This document shows, piece after piece, positions 31,792-40,180 of a stretch of 64,000 bases of DNA. This DNA is from Candidatus Villigracilis affinis (GTDB lineage: Bacteria; Chloroflexota; Anaerolineae; Anaerolineales; Villigracilaceae). The DNA is taken from positions 124,001-188,000 of the forward strand of contig JADKEA010000020.1 in assembly GCA_016718275.1 (NCBI GenBank). Direction: 5' to 3'. The position numbers were made by a program, and so were the translations under genes. The notes under the pieces were generated by a model that was not told the DNA's origin, did not search any database, and saw only the letters and a program-made list of their open reading frames with translations. How positions within the stretch are numbered: the stretch's first letter is position 1; the number at the start of each line of letters is the position of its first letter.

Positions 31792-31815
31792 CCGCCATAA
31801 ACAAAAGAGCGTGCC

Positions 31816-32337
31816 ATGAACGAACCTTCTGCCAGCCCCGAAAATGACCAGTCTCAGGTAAGCAACCTTTCACATGTAGACGTGGAGTTGGTCAAGGCTG
31901 AGTTGGTGCGGATGCATCAAAGCTCTGCACAAAGTATTGAGGCGGAGGATGTGGAATTGGGGATGAGCGCCGCTGTGGATGTGAAAGCTTCCAATGCAGC
32001 AGTTCGCGATTCCATTGTTGGGTTGGTTCAGGCAGCGGAAGCGACCATGCAGGATAATCTCGTGGGGGCTCTCCGGGCTGAGACAATTTCTGTTAATGGC
32101 GTGGCAGGCGTGGTCGTGGCAGGAAACGTCGAATTTGGCAATGCCTACGCAGGCGTTGTGGCAGGCCGTGAAGTCCGCGGCGAGAAGATCGAGTCGATCA
32201 TTCTGCTTTCCCGCAGGGTGGAAGGCAATGTGACCACGGTGATCGATACGCGCGGCGCGTTGATCGCAGGCCTGGTTGGCGGATTATTTGCAGGGATCAT
32301 GTTATTGTTGGGCCGTATGTTGTTCGGCCGAAAATAA
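31816..32337 (+). CDS. Predicted beta-solenoid protein with C-terminal membrane anchor
   Basis: 173 residues. From about 20 to 140 short alternating segments of about 6-7 residues (VELVKAELVRM, QSIEAEDVELGM, DVKASNAAVRDS, ALRAETISVNGVAG, NVEFGNAYAGVVAG) suggest a stacked beta-helix, like bactofilin or polymer-forming proteins, though I cannot assign either. One C-terminal helix (about 147-168, GALIAGLVGGLFAGIMLLLG) anchors it, so the rest is probably cytoplasmic. Expression is set by the promoter/terminator leader. Confidence 0.7.
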   Translation: MNEPSASPENDQSQVSNLSHVDVELVKAELVRMHQSSAQSIEAEDVELGMSAAVDVKASNAAVRDSIVGLVQAAEATMQDNLVGALRAETISVNGVAGVVVAGNVEFGNAYAGVVAGREVRGEKIESIILLSRRVEGNVTTVIDTRGALIAGLVGGLFAGIMLLLGRMLFGRK

Positions 32338-32433
32338 ATCAAATGTTCAGCGGAATAAGCCGCTTTGCAGAAATTCATTTTATAGGGTGAAGGTAACCGC
32401 GTGATCGCGGTGAGAGGCGCCCAAGGAGTAAAG

Positions 32434-33093
32434 ATGGAAAAAGTAGTATTGAAGGCTTCCAAGCGTGAAGTAACAGGCAAGCAGGTGAAGGCATTGCGCC
32501 GCGATGGTCAGCTGCCCGCGGTGATCTATGGTCGTCACGTTGAGCCGATCGCCATTTCGCTTGAAGCGCACAGCACCGGACTTGTATTTGCCAAATTGAC
32601 ATCGTCCACCCTCGTGACGATCGATGTGGACGGCACGGAATATGCCGCCCTCGTGCGCGAAAAGCAGCGCAACTATATCAAAGGTAATCTTACGCACATC
32701 GATTTCCTCGCTGTGGATCTGACCGAAAAGATCACCACGAAGGTGCACCTTACCTTTACTGGTGTTTCCTCCGCGGTGAAGGATTACAGCGCCGTGCTCG
32801 TACATCGCATGGAACAGCTCGAAGTGGAATGTTTGCCCACCGACCTGCCCGAGCGTATTCTTGTTGACATTTCCACCATTAAGGAAATCGGCAACAGCAT
32901 CCGCGTTCGCGATATTGCTCTTCCCGAGAATGTGGCTGTGTTGGAAGATGCCGATGAGATCGTGATCATCGCCACCCTCGCCAAGGAAGAAGTCGCTGAA
33001 GAAGGCGCCGTGGTTCCAGGCGTTGAAGCCGCCGCTCCTGGTCTTAGCGTGGAACGTGGTAAGAAAGACGAAGAAGGCGCAGAAAAGAAGTAA
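32434..33093 (+). CDS. rplY: Ribosomal protein bL25 (CTC form)
   Basis: 219 residues from the ATG at 32434, after AAGGAG (32423-32428); the upstream in-frame start lacks a ribosome site. The L25 domain that binds 5S rRNA (MEKVVLKASKREVTGKQ ... RRDGQLPAVIYG ... HIDFLAVD) is followed by the CTC-type second domain (KVHLTFTGVSSAVKDY ... VECLPTDLPERILVDIS). An acidic/Lys tail (GKKDEEGAEKK) closes the protein. The length and two domains mark the CTC form found outside the enteric bacteria. A T-rich terminator follows. Confidence 0.95.
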   Translation: MEKVVLKASKREVTGKQVKALRRDGQLPAVIYGRHVEPIAISLEAHSTGLVFAKLTSSTLVTIDVDGTEYAALVREKQRNYIKGNLTHIDFLAVDLTEKITTKVHLTFTGVSSAVKDYSAVLVHRMEQLEVECLPTDLPERILVDISTIKEIGNSIRVRDIALPENVAVLEDADEIVIIATLAKEEVAEEGAVVPGVEAAAPGLSVERGKKDEEGAEKK

Positions 33094-33110
33094 GCTTTGC
33101 TCGAATCAAA

Positions 33111-33140
33111 AACCGCCATCCATTGGATGGCGGTTTTTTT
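33111..33140 (+). terminator. Terminator of rplY
   Basis: AACCGCCATCCA (33111-33122) pairs with TGGATGGCGGTT (33124-33135) and is followed by a T7 run. Confidence 0.9.
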
Positions 33141-33170
33141 GTTGGCAAAACGACATATCTTATAAAGAAA

Positions 33171-34103
33171 TTACGGATACAACATCACTTCCATGGTGTA
33201 AATGTAGACGTATTTTTTGAGATCGGGATCGCTGATAGTGATGTCGGGGTTATCCTGACGAAGGCTGAGACGTGCGAGCGTGGGTTCAGTGACCTTGTAG
33301 GGGAGTGTGGTTTCGAATTCCTGCGTATCGATGCCATTGAAATCAAGCACCCGCGATGAGATGACTTCGCCGTCGGGAAGCATCAATTCGAGAAAGGCGG
33401 GCTGTTCGTTGACGGGCCAGAAACGTCCTTTCAGGTTGATGACGCCGCCGAAAATCTCATCCCCATCTTCCAATCCTGCATACATGATGCGTTCGTAGAT
33501 CATGTTCCCAAGCGGGTTGATCTGATTGGTGCCAATGGAATACAAAAGCACGGGCATGGTGTTAAGTGCCTGAATGCGTCCGTGGTCATCTTTTGAGCTG
33601 ATACGGATGTAGCCTTTTTCAGAAACGGCCCGTGTTTCAAATGAAAGTTCAAAGCTGCGATAGTTACCTGCAAGATTGCGCTGAACACGTTCCAGCACCC
33701 GTTCGAGCACGCGGCCATCTTCACCAAGCAGATCCACTTGTACGATCTCGCTTTCGCCTGCGATGAGGATCACCTGTAAATTAATCGGGGAGATAAGGCT
33801 GGACATCGGCCCCGGCGACAGGAAATGGATCTCTGCGAAATCGACAAATCCCGCGGCGACAGTGGGTGTGGCGGAGGGCAGTGGAGTGGTCGGGATGGGT
33901 GTTTCGGTGGGGATGAGTGTTTCCGTTGGCGGAATGGTGGTGGGAGCCAGCGCGCTGGCTGTGGCGAAGGCGGCCTGACCAGTCAACGCGACAACGGTTG
34001 GAAGTGAATTGGCAGAATCCGCTGTGGGCGCTGACTCTGTCAATTGCGAGCAGGCAGATAACAGCGTAAGTAGGGAGGCGAGAAGGATGAGGTATTTTTT
34101 CAT
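33171..34103 (-). CDS. Lipoprotein, unknown function
   Basis: 310 residues. Signal peptide with lipobox LLSAC (Cys 18), then a Thr/Pro linker (PPTETLIPTETPIPTTPLPS), then a beta-rich region of about 220 residues that looks like two Ig-like domains: (1) FLSPGPMSSLISPINLQVIL to IRISSKDDHGRIQ, and (2) FGGVINLKGRFWPVNEQPAF to the end. It is lipid-anchored outside the membrane. The C-terminal part is rich in 'DGxxI' turns. It follows the M32 gene after a hairpin (34120-34173). Confidence 0.8.
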   Translation of the reverse strand: MKKYLILLASLLTLLSACSQLTESAPTADSANSLPTVVALTGQAAFATASALAPTTIPPTETLIPTETPIPTTPLPSATPTVAAGFVDFAEIHFLSPGPMSSLISPINLQVILIAGESEIVQVDLLGEDGRVLERVLERVQRNLAGNYRSFELSFETRAVSEKGYIRISSKDDHGRIQALNTMPVLLYSIGTNQINPLGNMIYERIMYAGLEDGDEIFGGVINLKGRFWPVNEQPAFLELMLPDGEVISSRVLDFNGIDTQEFETTLPYKVTEPTLARLSLRQDNPDITISDPDLKKYVYIYTMEVMLYP

Positions 34104-34119
34104 GGGCTACAGGAATCAC

Positions 34120-34173
34120 TGTCCCGCAGGCAGGGATGGAATTCGGTTAAATTTCCAAACTGCCTGCGGGACA
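34120..34173. repeat. 14-bp inverted repeat between two minus-strand genes
   Basis: TGTCCCGCAGGCAG (34120-34133) and CTGCCTGCGGGACA (34160-34173), loop 26 nt. On + it is followed by AATTTTTT, on - by no T-tract, so it is not a good terminator for the upstream M32 gene. Confidence 0.7.
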
Positions 34174-34179
34174 AATTTT

Positions 34180-35676
34180 TTACAGACCGTAAATGTCGCT
34201 GTATTTCTTTGTCAAATAGCGGACGTAAGCGGCTGCATCGATCTTGGAGCCGGTGACTTTTTGAACGAGATCCTGCGGGTCATATTTTTGGCCGAAGATG
34301 TGAATCTTCCCACGCAGCCAGTTTAGCAGGGAGTCGAACTTGCCCATGCGGATCTGATCGTCGAGGTCTTTGATATCTTTGTTGATCTTTTCCCACAACT
34401 GCGCCGAGACGAGGTTGCCGAGTGCGTAGGTGGAGAAGTATCCCATCAAGCCATTCGACCAGTGGACATCCTGCAAAACACCATGCGCGTCATCCGGGGG
34501 AACGATGCCGAGATAATCCTGCATCTTCGAATTCCAAATTTCGGGCATGTCTTTGATCGCAAATTTACCTTCGATCATGCCGATCTCGAGTTCGAGGCGC
34601 AGCATGACGTGCAGGTTATAGGTGGCTTCATCGGCATTCACGCGGATGAGCGAAGGCTCGACCTTGTTGATGCCTTTGTAGAATGTCTTGAGGCTGATGC
34701 CATCCAACTGGGATGGGAAAGTCTTTTTCATTTCAGGGAAGAAATGTTCCCAGAATGGAAGCGAACGGCCAACCAGGTTTTCCCACATGCGCGATTGTGA
34801 TTCGTGCACCGCGAGCGAGGTGCCGCCTGCGAGGGGAGTGCGTTCGTAGGCGGGGTTGCTGCCCTGCTCGTACATTGCGTGACCTGCTTCATGCATCGCG
34901 CTGAAAAGAGTAGACAACGGATTGTTGGGTTCAAAGCGATTGGTGATGCGGGTATCGTTTACACTGAAAGTGGTTTGGAACGGATGCGGGGCTTTGTCCT
35001 GTCTGCCGCGGCTCCACTCATAACCGAACTTGGTAATGATCTTTTCGCCGAAATCCCAGACCTTTTTTTCATTGTATTTCTTGAAGAGGAAATCATCCTT
35101 GACCTGTTTGGCAGATCGGATGGCCTTGAGCAGTTTCACCTGCTGTGGGCGCAAATGATCGAAGATCTCTTTTACATCGGCGGTTTTCATGCCCGGTTCG
35201 TAGTCATCAAGCAGAACATCGTAGGGATGGTCTGCGGGCGGGAAGAAGGAAATATACTTCTGGGTCATTTCCACGACGCGTTCGAGATGCGGCTGGAAGA
35301 TGGAGAAATCGGATTTGCCTTTTGCTTCGACCCAGACATCGAACGCCTTGGCGGTGACGATGGCCTGTTCAGCGACAAATGAGGCGGGCACGCGGGTGGA
35401 TTTTTCGTAATTGCGCGCAGTAACACGGATCAGTGCGGCTTCATCCGAATCCTTATCGGTGAATTCTTTTTTGAGTTCATCGAGGAGTTTCCCGACTTTA
35501 TCGGAAGTTGATTTTTCGTGGGCGATCTTGCCCAGCGTGGAAAGCTGTTGGCCTCGGGCTTCACTGCCGCCGGGTGGCATGCTTACATTTTGATCCCATT
35601 CCAGCACCGATGCCGCGTGGTACAGGTCACGAACTTCTCCGAGGATTTCCTTTAGTTCATTCAATTTTTCAGACAC
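34180..35676 (-). CDS. Carboxypeptidase Taq, M32 metallocarboxypeptidase
   Basis: 498 residues, the usual length. The zinc site HEAGH (262-266, in SAMHEAGHAMYEQG), the Glu ligand about 30 residues on in VHESQSRMWENLVGR, and family markers VLEWDQNVSMPPGG (about 24-37), DDYEPGM and NPLSTLFSAMHE. M32 enzymes remove C-terminal residues of broad type. There is no signal peptide, so it is cytoplasmic. No ribosome-site oddity. It is separated from the MacAB-like cluster by the gap 35677-35936, in which I see only the terminator at 35897. Confidence 0.96.
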   Translation of the reverse strand: MSEKLNELKEILGEVRDLYHAASVLEWDQNVSMPPGGSEARGQQLSTLGKIAHEKSTSDKVGKLLDELKKEFTDKDSDEAALIRVTARNYEKSTRVPASFVAEQAIVTAKAFDVWVEAKGKSDFSIFQPHLERVVEMTQKYISFFPPADHPYDVLLDDYEPGMKTADVKEIFDHLRPQQVKLLKAIRSAKQVKDDFLFKKYNEKKVWDFGEKIITKFGYEWSRGRQDKAPHPFQTTFSVNDTRITNRFEPNNPLSTLFSAMHEAGHAMYEQGSNPAYERTPLAGGTSLAVHESQSRMWENLVGRSLPFWEHFFPEMKKTFPSQLDGISLKTFYKGINKVEPSLIRVNADEATYNLHVMLRLELEIGMIEGKFAIKDMPEIWNSKMQDYLGIVPPDDAHGVLQDVHWSNGLMGYFSTYALGNLVSAQLWEKINKDIKDLDDQIRMGKFDSLLNWLRGKIHIFGQKYDPQDLVQKVTGSKIDAAAYVRYLTKKYSDIYGL

Positions 35677-35896
35677 AAAAACCTCCAGATTTATTTATTG
35701 CATGACTTTACAACAAATTGTATTGAATTGTAAGTCAGGGGTGATTCTGAGTGGGAATTGTAATTAATTTCCGCTTTGGTTGATTTTATCCCATGGGGGA
35801 GTGATTTGGCATCCCTCCCGCGTAGGGATTATGGTGTGAACAATCCGCAGACTTTTGAGGGAATTTTTCTAAATTTTTGAAACCTGCGGATAAAAA

Positions 35897-35924
35897 AACA
35901 GCCACCTTTTCAGAAGTGGCTGTT
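35897..35924 (-). terminator. Terminator of the MacAB-like operon
   Basis: AACAGCCAC (35897-35905)/GTGGCTGTT (35916-35924), with A7 on the left, which is T7 on the minus strand. Confidence 0.85.
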
Positions 35925-35936
35925 GCAAAAGTCGGT

Positions 35937-36650
35937 TTATGGGCATTTGCGGTGCTCGCCCGCACCGTCGTCCAAAATTTCCACGGTGACGCCTTCGCGT
36001 ACCTCCACGGTGGTCACTTCAGGTTCGCCAGACACTTCCAAATCATAAACGGTGTAGGTGCCAGGATAAAGCCAGACCATGTTATCGGGCTGGTCGAACG
36101 AGGAAAGCAGGATAACCTCGGCGGGCAGGATATACATTTGATGATGGGTACAGTTTCGCAAATAGGCCGGGGTGGGCCACTCGGTGGTGGTGAATTCGGG
36201 CAAGGTCTTCAGGTCGCCGTCCACTTTTGAATATTGCGTTTGAATGGAGATCCAGCCTTTTTGATCGGAATTCGGGATGACGATCTGTACCCAGTTTGAA
36301 AGTACATCGCGGGCAATGACCGGGGCGCTCGTATCTTTGTACAGCACGCCGATGGGATTGAACGCCATGTCCGGTCCGCGGCGGATGAAGATATTGCCCT
36401 TGACCGCGCTAATGACGACCCGTGGCTGGGTCGTTGCTGTCGGGGAGATCTCTGTCGCTGTGGCAGGGACAGTTGTCGGCGTGCTGGTTGCGGTCGCCGC
36501 AGGCTGTTCCGCGATTGCCACCGTTTCGATATCCTGCGGGGTGGGGAGCGCGGGAGGCGCGTCCACCCTGACTTGCATACATGCCTGAAGCAGCATAATG
36601 GTCAGGGTGGCGGTGAGTATCCTTCGTTGTATTTGGGATGACTTGATCAT
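35937..36650 (-). CDS. SH3-domain lipoprotein
   Basis: 237 residues. Lipobox LLQAC (Cys 24), a Thr/Ala/Pro linker (about 35-75) and an SH3b domain (about 82-142, VKGNIFIRRGPDMAFNPIGV ... WVQIVIPNSDQKGWIS) of the type that binds peptidoglycan or ligands. A C-terminal beta region follows (about 160-225, VWLYPGTYTVYDLEV) with two Cys near 166 and 236. It is last in the efflux operon (8 bp after the permease gene), so it may help the exporter at the cell wall; this is inference. Confidence 0.83.
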   Translation of the reverse strand: MIKSSQIQRRILTATLTIMLLQACMQVRVDAPPALPTPQDIETVAIAEQPAATATSTPTTVPATATEISPTATTQPRVVISAVKGNIFIRRGPDMAFNPIGVLYKDTSAPVIARDVLSNWVQIVIPNSDQKGWISIQTQYSKVDGDLKTLPEFTTTEWPTPAYLRNCTHHQMYILPAEVILLSSFDQPDNMVWLYPGTYTVYDLEVSGEPEVTTVEVREGVTVEILDDGAGEHRKCP

Positions 36651-36658
36651 TCACTTGC

Positions 36659-37915
36659 CTATTCGTAACGCAGGGCTTCCACGGGTTCCAGGTTTGCCGC
36701 GCGGCTGGCGGGATAGATCCCAAAGAACAGGCCAATGACAGCAGAGAAACTTGTTGAAAGCAAAATGGCATCCGTTCCGACGATCGGTACGAAGTTGTTT
36801 CCTGTTGCGGTGGCAACCTGTCCCACCGTGAATGCGATCAGCCAGCCAAACATGACGCCGATGATGCCGCCGATCAAACTCAACAGGGAGGATTCGGTGA
36901 GGAATTGCAGGAGGATGTCCTTTTTGCGCGCGCCCAACGCCTTGCGCAGACCGATCTCGCGAGTGCGTTCTGTGACGGAAACGAGCATGATGTTCATGAT
37001 GCCAATGCCGCCCACGAGCAGGGAAATACCCGCGATACCGCCGAGGAAGATGGTGAGAACGCCGGTGATGGTTTCGAAAGTTTGCAGGAAGTCCTGTTGT
37101 GTGAAGACGGTGAAATCGTCATCGCCAATGGGGGTGCGGTGGCGCTGACGTAAAATGTTCGAGATCTCATCCGCGGCCTGAGGCACCGACTCTGCGGTGG
37201 TGGCCTGCACGAAGAGCACATCAATTTCATCGAGCGAACTGCGTTTGATCAGGCGTGCCTGCGCCGTGGTGAATGGAATATATGCGCTGTTATCTTCGCT
37301 GCCGAACGCGCCGCCGCCTTTTGCCACCAATACGCCGATGATGCGAAACGGCTGACCTTCAATACGAATTGTTTCGCCGACGATTCCATCAGAATGACCA
37401 AAGATGGCGATTGCGGTTTCAGGGCCAAGTACCACGACAGACATTCTTCCGAGGATGTGTTCTTCATTAATGAATTCACCTTCGGCAAGTTCGAGGTTGC
37501 GAACAGGGGCATACCCCGGTGTAACGCCTGAGATCGTCGTGGTGGTGTTTTCACCTGAAAATGTGATCGTCCCATTGCCTTGAATGGCGGGGGCCACAAG
37601 GTCAACAGAAGGGGCTGCCAGTGGGTCAGCGATCGCTTCAGCATCTGAGAGGGTGAGAGGGCGGTCATTATTTCCACTTCCACCGCTGCCAGGTCCTCCG
37701 GGAGGTCCATCTGCGCTGCCCCTGAATACGAATAATAGATTTGTACCAATGCTGCTGATGGAACCGGTGATGGAAGCCTGTGCGCCATTACCGACTGCAA
37801 GCATGGCAATCACTGCCGCCACGCCGATGACAATGCCGAGCACGGTCAGGCCGGAGCGCATTTTGTTGCCATTCAAACTTTCAATGGCTTCGAGAAGGGC
37901 TTGTGTAAAGTTCAT
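36659..37915 (-). CDS. MacB-like ABC exporter permease (FtsX fold)
   Basis: 418 residues. N-terminal helix with KMRSGLTVLGIVIGVAAVIAMLAV, a large extracytoplasmic domain (about 45-285) that starts with a Gly/Pro-rich linker (GPPGGPGSGGSGNND) and then three C-terminal helices (about 296-330, 345-375 and 385-410; ERTREIGLRKALGARKKDIL is the FtsX-family loop). The ATPase is a separate gene just upstream, unlike MacB of enteric bacteria, where both are fused. Such systems export lipoproteins, peptides or macrolides. Gap to the ATPase gene is 4 bp. Confidence 0.92.
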   Translation of the reverse strand: MNFTQALLEAIESLNGNKMRSGLTVLGIVIGVAAVIAMLAVGNGAQASITGSISSIGTNLLFVFRGSADGPPGGPGSGGSGNNDRPLTLSDAEAIADPLAAPSVDLVAPAIQGNGTITFSGENTTTTISGVTPGYAPVRNLELAEGEFINEEHILGRMSVVVLGPETAIAIFGHSDGIVGETIRIEGQPFRIIGVLVAKGGGAFGSEDNSAYIPFTTAQARLIKRSSLDEIDVLFVQATTAESVPQAADEISNILRQRHRTPIGDDDFTVFTQQDFLQTFETITGVLTIFLGGIAGISLLVGGIGIMNIMLVSVTERTREIGLRKALGARKKDILLQFLTESSLLSLIGGIIGVMFGWLIAFTVGQVATATGNNFVPIVGTDAILLSTSFSAVIGLFFGIYPASRAANLEPVEALRYE

Positions 37916-37919
37916 ATTT

Positions 37920-38615
37920 TCATCCCTTCCTTGTCAGTTCGGAAGCTGGGTCAAGTTCACCGTCACGCAGGCGAATGACACGTTGGGTTTGTTCGGCAAT
38001 CAATGGATCATGCGTGACGATGATCAATGTGGTGCCGCGGTCCTTGTTGAGATTGAGCAAAAGATTCATGATCTCTTTGCCAACTTTGGAATCGAGATTG
38101 CCTGTTGGCTCATCGGCCATGATGATGGCGGGGTTGTTCACAAGCGAACGGGCCACAGCCACACGCTGCTGCTGTCCGCCTGAAAGTTCGTAGGGACGAT
38201 GCGTCATACGGTCTTTTAATCCAACCGCCTCGAGGGCGGCTTGTGCGCGTTCGCGGCGGCCTTCGGTAAGCCCTGCATAACGCAATGGCAGTTCAACATT
38301 TCCCAAAGCGGTCAGGCGCGAGAGCAGGTTGAAACTTTGAAAGACGAATCCGACCTTGCGGTTGCGCACACTGGCAAGCTGGTCGTCATTCATTTCACCG
38401 ACCGATTCTCCGTCCAGAATGTATTCGCCTGAGGTGGGTCTATCCAAACAGCCCAGTGTGTTCATCATAGTGGATTTGCCCGAGCCGGAAGGTCCCATAA
38501 TGGAAACCACTTCGCCGCGCTCGATCGTAAACGATACGCCGCGCAGCGCCTGCACGTCAAACTCGCCCATCTTATATGTTTTCGTAAGATTGCGGGCTTC
38601 GATCACCAAATCCAT
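37920..38615 (-). CDS. MacB-type ABC exporter ATPase
   Basis: 231 residues from the ATG at 38615 (GGAGG 6 nt upstream; the longer frame to 38639 overlaps the adaptor gene). Walker A GPSGSGKST near residue 42, Q-loop FVFQSFNLLSRLTALGNVELP, signature LSGGQQQRVAVARSLVNNP (about 142), Walker B IIMADEPTGNLDSK and H-loop VTHDP. It is the energising subunit for the adjacent permease and belongs to the LolD/MacB group. Confidence 0.94.
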   Translation of the reverse strand: MDLVIEARNLTKTYKMGEFDVQALRGVSFTIERGEVVSIMGPSGSGKSTMMNTLGCLDRPTSGEYILDGESVGEMNDDQLASVRNRKVGFVFQSFNLLSRLTALGNVELPLRYAGLTEGRRERAQAALEAVGLKDRMTHRPYELSGGQQQRVAVARSLVNNPAIIMADEPTGNLDSKVGKEIMNLLLNLNKDRGTTLIIVTHDPLIAEQTQRVIRLRDGELDPASELTRKG

Positions 38616-38616
38616 G

Positions 38617-39873
38617 TTAGCCTCCAAACGGCCCGCCATTATTGGATGGTGGATTCAAAATGATTTGATCGCCTTCCTTGATATCGCCTCCAACCAGCAC
38701 ACTCATTGTGTCGGATGAAGTGCCGAGCTTGATCTTGACCTGTACAGGCTGGCCGTCAACAAGCACGTACACCACTCGTTCACCATCCACCAACCTCACC
38801 GCCCGATTGGGAATCAGCAATACATCTTTTTGTTCTTCGATGACGACATTGACGGCAGCGGTCATGCCGGGTTTGACGAGTTCATCTGCATCGGTCAATT
38901 CAACCGTAACCGTGAAGCTGACAACGCCCTGCACCGTATCACCGGCCTGTCCCACTTCCACCACCTTGCCGTGATATTCCTTCGTGAGGATGGCATCAAA
39001 TGTCAATGTGGCAGGCTGGCCGATGGTGACGTTATTGATGTCCACTTCGGAGACCTGCAAATCAACCAGCATGTGAGAGACATCGTCAATGCGAAAGGCT
39101 ACTGTACCGGCGGTGACTTGATCTCCAATGGAGGGTTCAGCCTGGGTAATGGTTCCATCAAATGGAGCGATGATATGCGCCATATTCAAGGTGGATTGCG
39201 CTGCGGCGATTCGTCCTTCAGCTGCGGCCAGGTCGGCGGGGTCTACGCCATTTTGCAGGCGGTCCAAATTGCGGCGCGCATCTTTGAGCTGGGCTTCTGC
39301 CAGGGCAAGTTTTTCATCGGCATCTGCGATAGTCTCGGCGTCTGCATATCCTTTATATGTGCGGACTTTGGGGACTCCTCGCACGAGATAGGTCTCGGTG
39401 ATCGAGATCAAACCGTTTAATTCAAGGCGGTAATTATAGGCCTTCTTATAAGCTTCCTCGGCGGTATCCACTGCGCGCAGGGCTTGTGCGCGGGCAGTAT
39501 CTGAAGAAAGTAAATCTTCCAACGCCTTTTTTGCACTGGCAAGGTCTGATTCTGCGAGGATCACACTTTGGTTGAGGGAATTCTTATCGAGGCTGGCCAG
39601 TATTTCGTCGCGTTTGACCGGGGTTCCAACTTCCTTGTAAATATCTTTGACAACGCCCGTCGTCTGCCAGATAAGTATGGCGCTTTGCCTCGCGCGGACA
39701 CTGCCCGTGGCGCCAACCATAGCTACGAGGTTGCCACGTTCTACCGCCGCGGTTTGGAATAGGGGTTCCGCACTTCCTCTTGTGCTAAAAAATACAACTG
39801 CGAGCACAACAGCCGCAACAACACCTATGATGATCCATGCTCTGCGGGAGATCTTTGTAAAAAATTGTTTCAT
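38617..39873 (-). CDS. MacA-like efflux adaptor (HlyD/RND membrane-fusion family)
   Basis: 418 residues. One N-terminal membrane helix (about 12-30, AWIIIGVVAAVVLAVVFF), the lipoyl half-motif (VGATGSVRARQSAILI), a coiled-coil hairpin (about 95-215, rich in KALEDLL and LAEAQLKDARRNLDRLQ), a second lipoyl half (ITQAEPSIGDQVTAGT) and beta-barrel domains to about 400, ending in an Asn/Pro/Gly tail. It forms the periplasmic or wall-side funnel of the exporter encoded next to it. The start follows TCCTCC-rich complement (GGAGGAT). It is first in the operon; the gap 39874-40180 upstream is AT-rich and holds the divergent control region. Confidence 0.93.
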   Translation of the reverse strand: MKQFFTKISRRAWIIIGVVAAVVLAVVFFSTRGSAEPLFQTAAVERGNLVAMVGATGSVRARQSAILIWQTTGVVKDIYKEVGTPVKRDEILASLDKNSLNQSVILAESDLASAKKALEDLLSSDTARAQALRAVDTAEEAYKKAYNYRLELNGLISITETYLVRGVPKVRTYKGYADAETIADADEKLALAEAQLKDARRNLDRLQNGVDPADLAAAEGRIAAAQSTLNMAHIIAPFDGTITQAEPSIGDQVTAGTVAFRIDDVSHMLVDLQVSEVDINNVTIGQPATLTFDAILTKEYHGKVVEVGQAGDTVQGVVSFTVTVELTDADELVKPGMTAAVNVVIEEQKDVLLIPNRAVRLVDGERVVYVLVDGQPVQVKIKLGTSSDTMSVLVGGDIKEGDQIILNPPSNNGGPFGG

Positions 39874-40180
39874 TGTGATTTATCCTCCAGGAAGACAGTC
39901 CATCTGCTTCCGTGTATTCTTACTTTTTTAACTTGATAAGTTTAACCAATTAATATGTAGAAATTGTGCAGGTTTTATTGTTTCTATTCTAATTTAGGAA
40001 TACGAAAAGGCGCCTTTTTGGATGTAGGAATTAAGAAATGTCTAATGATAAAATTGTGACGATTGTCATCGGGTTTGGTGACATATAAGCCTGTGTCTGA
40101 ACAAGTAGATTTAGTATCATCTATAACAGGTCGTAAAACTTTATATGTAGTGGAACCTTTTTTTGGTTTCTGGAGGCATT

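Noticed and set aside
40054..40070. TTGTGACGATTGTCATC as a CRP/FNR-type operator before the GltD-like gene
   Set aside because: The second half matches only partly, and no regulator or -35/-10 spacing supports it.
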